The notes under the pieces were generated by a model, which saw nothing but the letters and a program-made list of their open reading frames with translations, searched no databases and was not told where the DNA came from. A stretch of DNA of 64,000 bases from the NCBI RefSeq assembly GCF_018687715.1, contig NC_056755.1, positions 31,460,501 to 31,524,500 of the forward strand. Direction: 5' to 3'. Made by a program: the position numbers and the translations under genes. Below are positions 36,480-47,359 of this stretch, piece after piece (within the stretch, counting starts at the first letter, position 1; the number at the start of each line of letters is the position of its first letter). Source of the DNA: Carya illinoinensis. Lineage: Eukaryota; Streptophyta; Magnoliopsida; Fagales; Juglandaceae.

Positions 36480-37160
36480 GTCATCTATTGTCATGTGCTC
36501 CTTGTTGAACCTGGATATGTATACCTTCATGCTCTCGTCCTCCCATTGTTTGATGGTGAAAAGGTATACCGCAAGGTGCCTTCTACTCCTGCTTGCCATA
36601 AACTGTATATGGAATAGTCAAGACAATTGCTCAAAACTATCTATGGACCCGGGCGCTAAGGACCAAAACCACACTCTTGCAAGTCCTTTCAAAGTCATCG
36701 AGAAGTCCATAAAAACCACCTATCCTAGGAAACTGTGTAGGGTCATGTGTGCCCTAAAGGTTTCCAGGTGCTTAGGCATGTCCCTGGTCTCATCATACAT
36801 TTCCATGAGGGAACTTTGGTGGCGAGGGCATCACCATCACTTCCTCGCTGAAGGGTAGGCCCTTGTTGGTGAGCAATTGTTCCACTGATGATAAGGTGCC
36901 CATCTTCCTTGCCACCTCCTTGTAGAATGAGATTACGCATTTTGCATGTTCCTCTCTCCTCCTATACGTCACCATCCCTTCCGGTGTTTCTTGACCCAAC
37001 ATGCTCACTATTGTTGGGTTCCACATCATTGCCTGGCTCGTTGGTGGTTTCCTTGAGTGACTTATTCTCTTTTTGAAGGGTATCTGCCACAAAAGTTAGC
37101 TTTTCCACCAGCTATTCTATTGCCGTTAATCTAGCTTCTATGTTCATTGGTGTCACCTCC
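36480..37160 (-). pseudogene. Gypsy (Tat/Athila-type) gag N-part, decayed
   Basis: The minus strand reads MPKHLETFRAHMTLHSFLG, then MTLKGLARVWFWSLAPGSI and SFEQLS, then HIQFMASRRRRHLAVYLF and ESMKVYISRFNKEHMTIDD, the standard gag core of this lineage. Several stops interrupt it. It ends at the target site of solo LTR A, and the frame resumes at 31853. Confidence 0.7.
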
Positions 37161-37226
37161 TCTTGTCCTCAAGTCTTATGAGAATGGGTTCTCATAAGCA
37201 TATGAAGGACACATGAAGTCTATAAA

Positions 37227-37245
37227 GATCCCACAAACAGCGCCA
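37227..37245 (-). other. Primer binding site of the Gypsy relic
   Basis: The minus strand reads TGGCGCTGTTTGTGGGATC, one base after the putative LTR end (TTAACA). It resembles the TGGCGCCGTTGCCGGGGA site complementary to tRNA-Asp used by Athila/Tat elements, with several mismatches. Confidence 0.55.
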
Positions 37246-37246
37246 T

Positions 37247-37915
37247 TGTTAACCACGTGTTTGGCACACCTTTGGGTTGGGCTCTTCAGCAACTCAGGAT
37301 TTCAGTCGTGGGCCTGCGTACATAAAGAAAACATAGGAAAACGTTGGTGGTGGTCGGGGAGTCTCCGATGTCAGTATCGTCTTAGTATTTAGTGTAAGTG
37401 AATAATGAATTTTTTTAGAGCCTTCCTCGTACATGGGGATGGCCTTATATACCAGGTTCTCGAAGGTTAGCTACCCATACTTTGTGTCAGGGGGAGGTGT
37501 TCCCATAGTAGTTCCATCAGACAGGTTCTTTTAATGCGACGTGGCTTCTGGGGTGGTGTAATTAACGCAGCGTGACTCTTTGCCCACTTGTCCTATCGAT
37601 GCACGCCATCAAGCTCTACCTTTCCCATTCATTAGAGGATCAAGAGCTCTCCACGAGCTGTGCCCATCAGTCCTCTCAAGGCGCTACACGAGGTGGCATG
37701 TTCCTTCCTAATTTGCATCATGGTGGATTTCCCGCACTATCAGGGCCCTAGATTGAGCTCTGATGGGCCAAGTGGGGTCACTCAGCTAGGTGGGGTCCCC
37801 TCGTTTAGGCTTGCCTTCTAGGCCTTCATTGTAAGATGAAAAGTCCCCTTATACCTAGTATAAAAGCCTATTCTTAGGTACAAAGGAATCTCTCTAATCT
37901 CTCTATTCTCTCGCA
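37247..37915 (-). repeat. 5' LTR of the Gypsy relic
   Basis: The minus strand has a promoter-like GGTATATAAGG near 37447-37457 and ends GTGGTTAACA next to the primer binding site. The outer boundary is set only by where homology with the MYB-2 flank resumes (about 37925). No matching second LTR is visible in 24-31 kb, so the far end was lost. Confidence 0.5.
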
Positions 37916-38135
37916 CAAACTACTAAAGTGATACTAATTTAAGTTTGGAAAAGTTGTAATTGAAAAGTATTTGTGTTGTGTTGATTAAACAAAAATTTTT
38001 AAATTTTGGAATTGAAAAGTATTTGTGTTGAATGATTCATTGAGAAGAATATGAGATGTTTCAAACAAGGCTTCATTGTTTTTGCCAAAAAGGAATAATT
38101 GATGGAGAAAAAAAAGAAGACAGGGAAAAATCATA

Positions 38136-38305
38136 GGAAAAGTCTAGTTGCAAGCTCGCTTATGCATTAATATGTGCATCAATTTATTGTAATTAGTCAA
38201 AAAGTAAATTTTATTAAAAACAGTGCTAATATAAATTTTAAGTATGAAAGAATCAGTATTGGTACGCAGATTAGTACGCGACTTTATTTGTATGTAGCAA
38301 AACTC
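38136..38305 (+). repeat. MITE family C (first of a doublet)
   Basis: It begins GGAAAAGTCTAGTTGCAAGC and ends TATGTAGCAAAACTC. It is absent from the corresponding place beside MYB-2. Confidence 0.7.
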
Positions 38306-38340
38306 AAAATCATGTCATTCGTAGGTACAATTAAATAAAA

Positions 38341-38510
38341 GGAAAAATCTAGTTGTAAGCGATTCTACGCACCAATACGTGCACACATCCAATATGATTG
38401 GTAAAAAAGTAGACTTTATTAAAAACATTGTCAATTTGAATTTTGAATATAAAAATATTAGTATTAAAATGCAGATTGGTATGTAAATTTATTTGTACTT
38501 AGTAAAACTC
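38341..38510 (+). repeat. MITE family C (second of a doublet)
   Basis: It begins GGAAAAATCTAGTTGTAAGC and ends TACTTAGTAAAACTC, 35 bp beyond the first copy and in the same orientation. The two are diverged, so this is probably two insertions or an old local duplication. Confidence 0.7.
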
Positions 38511-38738
38511 TAAATGAAATACCGACCAGCATAAGTGCACATCACAATTTAAGAGAGACAGAAAAGTAGAAGGCTCTTCTTCTTACGAAGTTCCAAATCC
38601 ACAAAAGCCACACAATAGGTACAAACTTTTTCTGCAATATATTTCATGGTGAAGAGAAAGTAAAAGACGAGCGTGCATTGTCAGGATTTACATGATATCA
38701 TGAACGGTTTTATTTTTTTAACAGAATTCTTCAACTTG

Positions 38739-39491
38739 TCAATCCCCTATGGAATCAAGGATTGAAGCCCAGCAATTCAAGTGGGGTGCCATGCTCGGTT
38801 GAACATAGTTGCTCATGATGGTCCAATCGTGCGGCAGCATTTCATCGGAAAACATTAATGACTGTTCCAAATGTTGTGGTAATTCATGGTTATTGTCGTT
38901 GCTATACTTGAGGCCACATGAATCTGGAAAGTAGTTGAGAAGCTCAGAGAAGTAAAGCTCCCCCATATTGGGATCCATCACAAACTCTGGTGTTTGAATA
39001 TTTTCTCTGCAACCAAATGCAGAAGAAGCCTTGCAATTATCAACCTCCACAGGCTTGTCAAAGGGACGGTCACTGTCAATTGCTGGCCCTGCAACTTTGG
39101 TGTCAGAGTGTTCATCGTTGCCAGGCTCAGGCTGGGGGGACATACAAACCTTCGAGCACTTGAATGCCTTGGTCCAGACCACATTTGAACTCGTCTTTGC
39201 TGGAGATGGCACTGAGGCGTTCTTCTGGCAAAGTTTGATGTTGGGGGGCTTGTTATTGTTCTCATTAGTCTTTTCAGTTGAAATCTTTCGAGTTGGATCA
39301 GTGCTTTGGTACTGGTCTTTAACTTTTCTGCCTAGATTTGTGTTCCAGTAGTTCTTTATTTCATTGTCTGTTCGCCCTGGAAGCCTCCCAGCTATTAGAG
39401 ACCACCTAAAAAGACCGAAACTGGATTATCAGCTGCCTCAGCGTCTATGCTCTATTCTCAAAACTATCTTTCCCTTGCATCATGTATATAC

Positions 39492-39525
<34 letters not shown>

Positions 39526-39911
39526 TCCCAAGAGCTTGTGAAGCCTAATGATGAGTTCATCTTCATCTGGTGAAATGTTACCTCTCTTGATGTCTGGTCT
39601 CAGGTAATTCAACCAGCGAAGCCTGCAGCTCTTCCCACATCTTCTCAAACCTGCAGAAGAACTAGTTATCTGGAAAGCCATGTGTATTGTTGTTCCTATC
39701 TCTTACTGAATAAAGCAGAATGAAAGATCAAAAGAAAAGAAAAGAAAGTCTTTTCTAAACTCTTATCTATCTAATTACCTGCTCTTCTGGGCATGTTTCT
39801 CCATTTTCCTTCACCATGTACTTTGATGTATTCAGTCAGAATTCGGTCTTCTTGAGCAGTCCAAGCACCTCTGTTCAAGCCCTCTTTAGCACAACAAGGG
39901 CTTCTCCCCAT
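38739..39911 (-). CDS. MYB-3: R2R3-MYB transcription factor, subgroup 5 (TT2-like), recent copy of MYB-2
   Basis: Exons 39911-39779, 39650-39521 and 39405-38739 encode 309 residues; introns are 128 and 115 bp. The first 44 residues are identical to MYB-2. Across the protein about 19 differences are seen by eye, including two single-residue deletions (in KP-VEVD and in LLN-YF) and the changed last 20 residues ([14 protein letters not shown]). R2 keeps Asp64. The bHLH signature and DNEI are intact, and the 163-173 motif is [11 protein letters not shown] as in MYB-2. No stop or frameshift is present, so it is probably functional. Role and partners are as expected for a TT2-type activator. The tail differences fall in the presumed activation region and could alter strength. 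Confidence 0.9.
39494..39519. repeat. (AG)n in MYB-3 intron 2
   Basis: A pure AG repeat next to the donor site of intron 2, shorter in overall context than that of MYB-2. It explains much of the intron length difference. Confidence 0.85.
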
Positions 39912-39973
39912 CTTGGCAATGGCAAAGAAGCACGTATGCCTGAATATTGAATGTTTCCTCTGCTTTACAGCCG

Positions 39974-39981
39974 TACTTATA
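39974..39981 (-). promoter_or_regulatory. TATA box of MYB-3
   Basis: The minus strand reads AGCTATAAGTACGGCTG, 63 bp upstream of the ATG and in the same position as in MYB-2. Confidence 0.6.
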
Positions 39982-41037
39982 GCTTTATTTTTGTCCAAAA
40001 GAATAATTTCCATGCTCTTACTAATTTCATTAATTGGCCCATATGTCTTATTGCTGAGTGGTCCTAGCTTTCTCACTGGCATCAACCATAGCTATAAGTT
40101 ATAACCAATATGTGTGTGTGGGTGGAGAGACACAAAAAATAAAAAAATAAAATACCAGAAAGAAGAAGAAATGTAGGGTAAATGTAATTTTCATTTGAAA
40201 TAGATCATCTTGGCATAATGTGAATTTTAAGGTTAATAGATCAGATTTATGAACAAGAGTTCTCTGGAAGAATTTGTCAGGAAAAGGCAAAAAAACAAAA
40301 TGCGTCAAGAAATGAGGGTTGGGATATACACAATTTACCGGCATGAGCTGATCTCAAGAGTCAATCTTGTGCGCTGGTCTTAGTCAAGGATTAGACATTT
40401 TTGCCATGCCAGTTATGCATCCCATCCATGCATACTGATACTGCCGTGTGATTCACGGTTAATTAAAGATAACCCCAAAAAATTGAAAAAAATAAAATTA
40501 AACAAAATTATGTAGTATTTTATATATATATATATATATAGGAAGACATGTACCATATTACTAAACAATGTGAGTTTTGTAAAATAATAACTTTATTTTT
40601 ATTAATTATATCGATAAAAAAATTAATAAAAAAGTGAATTAATTTTTTAATGAAAAGAGTAATATATTTTTAAAAAATAAAAATATTTGAACACTCGTAG
40701 CCAATAGCCGCCCTCCCAATGGCCGCCATCAATTAGTACAAATGAATGAATTGTCTCTTTCCAGCCTTCACTAATAATTTGGAGCTTCACATCCGAACTA
40801 ACTTTCTAAAGACCTCTCCAAATTGAATGTTTGTTGAGTCACGCCACTATATATATATATATATATATAAAGAGAGAGATAGAGATAGAGATAGATATAG
40901 ACAGAGACACACGTGGGTTAATGAATATTGTTCATGTTCGGTTCACTTGCATCATCCACTTTGAGCGTTCATGTCTCAATCATAGACGTTAACGTGCAGC
41001 TTTTTTATTCCTTCAATAATTTGGAGTATACGTAAAT

Positions 41038-41192
41038 GGAAAAATCTGGATAAAATTACAGTGTATTACTATATATATTAATTTAATGTGATTGAAATTT
41101 TATTAAAAATAATATTAATTTAAATTTTAAATATAAAAAAATAGTATTGATATATAAATTAATATGTGATTTTTTTATATATAGTAAAATTC
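41038..41192 (+). repeat. MITE family C, shortened
   Basis: It begins GGAAAAATCTGGATAAAAT and ends TATAGTAAAATTCT. The middle part GATTGAAATTTTATTAAAAA lacks a few bases present in other copies. Confidence 0.55.
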
Positions 41193-42305
41193 TACATAAA
41201 TATATATACATATATAAATATATATATATATATATATTTATATGTACGTGTATATGTAGTGTTTGTCCATATCAAGATATTCTCTTAAAAAAAAAATTGG
41301 ATTTACATGACTACGTGCATGCGTTTGGTGCCAGGATGATAATAGACTTATTACACTATTATTACTTATTTATTATTTTAATTTATTTGAGATTTTTATT
41401 TTTTATTATTATTTTTAAATATTTTTTTAACATCCTTAATCATTAAATAAATTAAAAAAATATTCAACTTTATTAATAATCACTTTCTTAACTACTAAGT
41501 AAAAAATAAATTAAAAAAATATAAAAAAATTAGTAAAAAAGTAGTAGGAATATAATAAGTCTATCATTATTTTATTACAATGTGATCCTAAAATTCAAGG
41601 AATACACCAGCGAGTTTTATTAATTTGTGAATTCTTCCTTTATTAGTTAAAAGAATGAAATTGCTTAATATTATTGCAATACTAGGTAGTGGTTGAAATG
41701 ATAATTAATGCGACCGTAATACGATAAGAGTGCTTGGAATTTGACTCTTGTACTAAGAATTGCAATAGACATATTAATACTTGAGTTAGTCTACGTACAT
41801 GTCTTAAATGAGAACTGTTTATGTAAGTTTATATAGTTATGTTTAAAAAAAATTAAAAAATTAAGTTATAATAATATTTTTTTTAAAATTATGTTTTTTT
41901 CTCTTTTTACTCTCATTCATCAATAAAATTACACACGCAGTCTCCACTAGAATTACAAATAAAACTTCTAAGTAGATTTTCTCTTAGTTTATTCAATATT
42001 GGACCACCTTTACAATCATAATAATTGCTCCAAGTTATTTAGTAATTCTCTTCTACAATCATAATAATCACATTTTGGCTTTTAATAGAAGTCTAAGTTA
42101 CATATATAACCTATCAATTTGCACCTCAGATTGTCCAATTTTACATCTTTGAAATCCAAGAAGATGGAGGCTCTGCTAATAATTTTCTCAACACTCAACA
42201 CAATAAATCCAACAGACATAGATTTCCTCAACATTTTTAATAATTTTTCAAACCACAATAAATGGACCCCATTTACTATGAAAGCTTATATATCTAGCCA
42301 AAGAG

Positions 42306-42451
42306 GTTTGGATAGTGAAGATGAAATGAGATAAGATAAGTAGAGATGAAAGTTAAAAGTTGAATAAAATATTATAATAATATTATATTTTAATATTTTG
42401 AAAGTTGCAATGATTAAATGAGATAAATTTGAGGGATTTTGTTATCCAAAT
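42306..42451. repeat. MITE family H, short copy
   Basis: The ends are GTTTGGATAGTG and GTTATCCAAAT, an inverted repeat with GAGATGAAAGTTAAAAGTTG inside. It is shortened to about 146 bp. Confidence 0.65.
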
Positions 42452-43036
42452 TGAGCCTTAATACACAAGTAAAATGCAATATTTCAACTACTCACTTGTA
42501 TGGTTACAGAAAGATTTTTTTTTTCCTTTTTTAGGCAATGGCCATTAGGGATCATTGCCAAAAGTTGTAACAAAATCGTTCCAACAAGAAAATCTCATTC
42601 CACCAACATGTCATTTTCATATAGTAACATTCAAAATTGCATTTTTCTTAACCAAAATTTTTGATATTACGTAAATGGATAAATGTCTCTTAATTTTATT
42701 TTATTTTTTTTCAAATTTGAGATGAAAAGAGATAGACACATACAGTAAGTCTTACAATATTTATTAATCAATTAATATTGTCCAAAATATTTATATAAGT
42801 AAAAATAAAGACGGTAGAACCGACCTCGTGTCTCTCTCCTGTTTGAGACCCTCGAGTTCAAACAAGAACCAGAGTGAATTTTTTCCTAAAAAAAATATAT
42901 ATATATATATATCAAATAAAATGGTATAATTGACATCTAGATGTAAATTTAGAACTAGGAAATAAATTGTTCAAATATGATAAAATACCACATGCATATC
43001 AAAATAATTGAGGAAATTTTTATAACTTTTAGTTCG

Positions 43037-43228
43037 GTTTGGTAAACAAAAATTTTCATCTCAAATTCGAAATTATCATCTTATCATTACAACTTTCCCA
43101 AATCTCCATACAAAATATAATAAATAATTTAACTTTTTTTTAACTTTTTCAAATCCCAAAACAATAATAATATTAAAATATAATATTTTAATATTTCATC
43201 TTAAACTCAAAATTTTCATCTCACTTAC
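43037..43228. repeat. MITE family H, left part, split by a Gypsy element
   Basis: It starts GTTTGGTAAAC. Its matching end TTACCAAAC lies at 57818-57826, on the far side of the 14.6-kb Gypsy insertion. The Gypsy target duplication CTTAC overlaps the MITE terminus, so the MITE was there first. Confidence 0.75.
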
Positions 43229-43689
43229 TGTAAGGTTCTTGCAAGAACCTTCAGCACTATACAAACACACGCAGGGAACTATCAAGAATCACTCACACAC
43301 ACAGAGGAAACTCAAGAATTGATGAGCAAGATTCAATGATGAATCATGCAGAGAATCTTCGAGGGATTCTCAACCTCCAAGAAATCTACTTCACTGAAAA
43401 ATCCAAGATACAAACTACTAGCTTACTACTGCTTATATACTGCAGTCGTGAAGCACTGAATCAGTATTTGGTTCTGCACAAAACGCAGGTTACAAGGAAT
43501 AAAACGCCAACTACACACACGGGTGGTTAAACTCCCCGTTTCATTAACACCAAACGCAGCCCACTAAACACTAAACGACACCTCCCTTATTAAGCCTCAA
43601 AACAGATCGTTTTATTAACACCATTCTTTCCGTTAAAACAGTTATTAACATCTTCTTCCTCAAAGCTTTCCCCCAAGGCACCCGTAACA
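43229..43689 (-). repeat. 3' LTR of the Gypsy element
   Basis: It runs TGTAAGGTTC to CACCCGTAACA on the plus strand. A minus-strand TATATAAG lies at 43432-43439. Confidence 0.93.
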
Positions 43690-43703
43690 ATCTCCCCTTC
43701 TTC
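43690..43703 (-). other. Polypurine tract of the Gypsy element
   Basis: The minus strand reads GAAGAAGGGGAGAT directly before the LTR start TGTTACGGG. A copy of the first 20 or so LTR bases (TGTTACGGGTGCCTTGGGGG) also occurs just upstream of the tract at 43711-43730. Confidence 0.8.
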
Positions 43704-43733
43704 AAGGCCTTGCCCCCAAGGCACCCGTAACAA

Positions 43734-44259
43734 TCACAAGACAGTGCCCACTAAATGAGGGTACATGGATCTCAGTTTGTATAAGTATTCCCAAGAATTA
43801 TCCTCAACTGCAGCTCCTAGCCACTTTACCAATACCTCAGTAACAGCACGGTTGCCCAACTTCTTCATCCTCCTTTCTAAAATCATTTCAGGCTCAGGCT
43901 GAACACTCCCTTCATCATCAACTGGGGGAAGAGTGGACAAGGGAGAAATCTGGTCTCCTAACTTTTTCTTGAGGCAAGAAACATGAAAAACTGGATGGAT
44001 TTTCGATGTAGGAGGCAAGTTCAACTTGTAAGCCACTGAACCAATCTTTTGAATCACCTGAAAGGGACCATAGAAGCGAGGGGCAAGCTTCATGTTATGC
44101 CTCATAGCTACTGATTTCTGTCTATAGGGTTGTAGTCTAAGAAAAACCCAATCTCCTTGCTCAAAACTCCTCTCTGACCTCTTTCTATCAGCAAAGAACT
44201 TCATCCTCTCTTGTGCCTTCTGTAAATTCTCTTTTAAAAAAGACAAAATCTGTTCTCTA
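43734..44259 (-). pseudogene. Gypsy integrase C-terminus and chromodomain
   Basis: The minus strand gives the end of integrase (KFFADRKRSERSFEQGDWVFLRLQPYRQ, KLAPRFYGPFQVIQKIGSVAYKLNLP, HPVFHVSCLKKKLG) and a chromodomain-like tail (RAVTEVLVKWLGAAVEDNSWE). This stretch is open to its natural stop at 43734. It is cut from the rest of integrase by the Copia insertion at 44260, so it could only be translated with the upstream part if the insertion were removed from the transcript. Chromodomains direct chromovirus integration to particular chromatin. Confidence 0.88.
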
Positions 44260-45600
44260 TGTTGAACTCAAGGTTTCAAGTTTCATGTGATTATAAATCT
44301 ACACATGGATTTTGATGATAACAAATGAATTCAAAGAATAAAGAAGTCTCAAGCTCAAGTTGTCTACACAATGGAGTCAAGCACATCAAGGAAACAAGCA
44401 TGAGCAAGAAGGGAACAAGTTCACATTAAAATTATAGAGTAATGTTGTAAATCTCTTCAAAATTCGAAATTAGGATTAATGCTCAAAATTAATATTTTAT
44501 CATAAAGCATTAAAATACATTTTCCACATGTGCATGAATATTTTTGAAAATTAAATTTAAAAATTTTGAAAGATGATTGATTGTCATCTTTTGCATGTGC
44601 ATGCCTTTATTAAAGGGTTGAATTTTGAAAATATTAAAGATGATTGATTGTCATCTTTCACATGTGCATGTTTTATTTGAATATTTTCAAAAGTGATTGA
44701 TGCTTTTTTAGACTTATACAAAAAGTAAAAGATTAGGTTTGAATTTTTTGAAAATGAAAGTGTGCTCATTTTGTCATATGCCAAAAGTAAAAGATTAGGT
44801 TTGATTTTTTTGAAAAAGTGAATGATGTTGTCTTTGACAATTGAGAAAGAAGAACCTTTTATTTGAATTCTTTGAAAAAGTGAATGATGTTGTCTTTGAC
44901 AATTGAAAAAGAAGAACCTTTTATTTGAATTTTTTGAAAAAGTGAATGATGTTGTCTTTGACATGTGAATCTTTTTAAATTTGAATATGAAGTCTCATAT
45001 GCCTATAAATAGATCATTTGAGAGCTTCACATTTACAACACTAAGAGCATACAACATTCATTCAAAGCTTTCATTCTCTCTTCTCTAAACATTGAGCCTT
45101 AATCCTTGTTCATTTTGAGAGATATAGTTTGCGCTGTATTGTTCTTATTTCACTCGTTGAGGAGTGTTTTCTGATAACCTACCCACTATCAGCTTTTGTA
45201 TCAGAAAAAGGGTATGTATAACCCTTGTGTGCGTAGAAAGTATTCTACACGGGGAATAATTGAATCACCACGTGTAAGGTGATTGCAAGTGTAGAGGGTG
45301 TTCTACACGGATCCTTTGTAGCGGTGTTGTTCAAAGGTGTAATAGGTTTCTATCTCCACCTGAAGGAGGTTGAATAGTGAATTTGGGAATCCTCAAGGGG
45401 TAGCTTGAGGCGAGGACGTAGGCAGTGGGGCCGAACCTCGTTAACATACTGAGTTTGCTTCTCTCTTACCCTTACTCTTTATATTTATTGTTATTTCATA
45501 TTTTGTTTATATTTTATATTATATATTTGATTTATAATTGTTATTTTTTTTTAATACAACTCAATTCACCCCCCCTCTTGTGTTAGTCATCTGGGCAACA
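44260..45600 (+). repeat. 5' LTR of the Copia element
   Basis: It starts TGTTGAACTCAAGG and ends CATCTGGGCAACA. TATAAATA at 45004-45011 is the likely promoter. A tandem repeat of about 61 bp (AAAAAGTGAATGATGTTGTC) occupies about 44814-44965. Minus-strand ORFs inside the LTR come from this repeat and are not genes. Confidence 0.93.
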
Positions 45601-45602
45601 AT

Positions 45603-45614
45603 TGGTATCAGAGC
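45603..45614 (+). other. Primer binding site of the Copia element
   Basis: TGGTATCAGAGC, two bases after the LTR end, is a perfect match to the 3' end of plant initiator tRNA-Met. Confidence 0.92.
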
Positions 45615-45659
45615 TAAGAGCTCTATTATAAGATTAACTATCTTTTGAGTTAAGATCTT

Positions 45660-47138
45660 ATGGCTAACATTGCAGCTTCATTTGGTGAAGGTCAATCTAG
45701 TAGTCGGCCTCCACTCTTTTGTGGAGATAATTACTCATTCTGGAAAGTTAGAATGAGAATATTTCTTCAAGCTCAAGGTAGAGAAATATGGAAATGTATT
45801 GTAAATGGACCTTATATTCCAACAAAAGTGGTTGGTGGAGTAAAGGTCAAAAAGGAAGAAGAAGAGTTTGATCGTGAAGACGATAGACTTTATACTTTAA
45901 ATTTAACTGCTATGAATTTATTATATAATGCTCTTAATGGAAATGAGTTTAATAGAATAATGAATTGCGCTACGGCAAAGGAAATTTGGGATAACTTGGA
46001 AGTAACTTATGAAGGAACTTCGCAAGTCAAAGAATCAAAAATTTATATTCTTACTCATGAATATGAAATGTTTAAGATGAATGATGATAAATCTATTTCT
46101 AGTATGCACACTCGTTTTACTAACATCATAAACAGCTTGACAGCTCTTGGCAAAGTTTATTCCAAGGTGGAGATAGTAAGAAAAATTCTCAACTCTTTAC
46201 CAAAACGTTGAGAATCAAAAGTTACAGCGATTCTTGAAGCTAGAGACCTCAAGAAGCTTGAAGTCAATGAACTCATCGGGTCACTTATCACCCATGAGTA
46301 CACATTGAAAAGAGGAGAAGAAGAAGGAAAGCCAAAGAAGAGCTTAGCACTTAAAGCTGTTCCTCATGAAAGTGAAAGTGATGAAGATGAAGAAAATGAC
46401 GATAAAGATGAAGAAGTTGCGATGATAACAAGAAGAATTCAGAGGTTCTTGAAGAAAAATAAAACTCCTCCGAGGAAATCTTTCAAAAAGTTTTCCAAGA
46501 AAGATTCAGGTAAAAACGACACTTTAATCTGTTATAAATGCAATAAACCTGGTCATATCAAGCCAGATTGTCCTCTGCTAAAGAAAGATCGAAACAAGGG
46601 CAAGAAAGCAATGAAAGCTACATGGGATGATGATTCAAGTAGCTCAGATAGTGAAGCAAATAATGAAGAATCAGCAAATCTTTGTCTTATGGCTAAAGAT
46701 GACATTGAGGTAACAAATCTTGATAATATTGAAAATCCTTCATATGAAGAATTGCAAAATGTTTTAGAAGAGATTTATGAGGAATTTGAAAAATTGGGTA
46801 TCAAGTATACTGCTTTGAAAAAGAAAAATTCTTCTTTAACAAACGAAATTGAAATTTTAAGAAAAGAAAGTATCATTTTGAAAGATGAAAATCTTGAATT
46901 GAATAAGAAGAAAACCGATTTAGAAAATATTGTTGAAAACTTTACGAATGGAAAAAGAAATTTTGAAAAACTTCTTGGTAGTCAAAGATGTGTTTTTGAC
47001 AAGGCAGGTTTGGGATATATGCCAAAACAAAAATACAAACCTTATAAAAATTTCTTTGATAATCATTCTACCTCAAAGACTAATATTCAAAATTCTTTTC
47101 ATAAAAATAATTTTGTCAAAAAAAGGATATTATTATAA
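45660..47138 (+). pseudogene. Copia gag (Sirevirus type), interrupted
   Basis: An ATG at 45660 opens MANIAASFGEGQSSSRPPLF. Residues 20-180 are the UBN2-type capsid region (FWKVRMRIFLQAQ, TAKEIWDNLEVTYEG, MFKMNDDKSISSM). A TGA at 46209-46211 interrupts it where relatives have Trp (LPKR-stop-ESKVTAILEARDL). The frame then continues through an acidic-basic linker, a zinc knuckle (CYKCNKPGHIKPDC, about 46531-46572) and a long coiled coil (46740-46950). A run of seven A at 47118-47124 marks a frameshift, after which the coding sense moves to another frame (VKKGYYYNHSSFSYMSH). The product would form the virus-like particle if intact. Confidence 0.85.
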
Positions 47139-47359
47139 TCATTCAAGTTTTTCATATATGTCACATGCTATTTGTAATTTTTGTAATATAAATTGTCATA
47201 ATTATCATACTTGTCCTATTAGAAGAAATCATACAATGACTATTAGGGCCATATGGGTACCTAAAAATCTTGTTTCTTCTAATACTAATAAATAAAGGAC
47301 CCAAAGAATTTGGGTACCAAGAAAAATCATTTTAATTGTTTTTATAGGTATGCATGAAG

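Larger units (their letters stand above)
38065..40540. repeat. Segmental duplication block carrying MYB-3
   Basis: Homologous to 21665-23810 in the same orientation. The 5' flank similarity runs to about 40540, where a (TA)n tract replaces the (GT)n tract of the MYB-2 copy. Remains of the family H variant at 37925-38080 show that homology once extended further left, before the Gypsy insertion. Confidence 0.85.
40541..43036. other. AT-rich intergenic region
   Basis: No gene is supported. It includes a family C copy (41038), a family H copy (42306), several (TA)n tracts (about 40525, 40848, 41215, 42895) and repeated GATAGAGATAGA near 40880. Confidence 0.6.

Noticed and set aside
42814..42880. 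tRNA-derived SINE (GGTAGAACC ... GAGTTCAAAC)
   Set aside because: A and B box matches are poor, spacing is wrong and there is no tail or target duplication.
44584..44964. Minus-strand ORF of 126 codons, repeated exactly at 52430-52810
   Set aside because: It lies inside the Copia LTRs and arises from their tandem repeat; the protein is low-complexity and has no domain.
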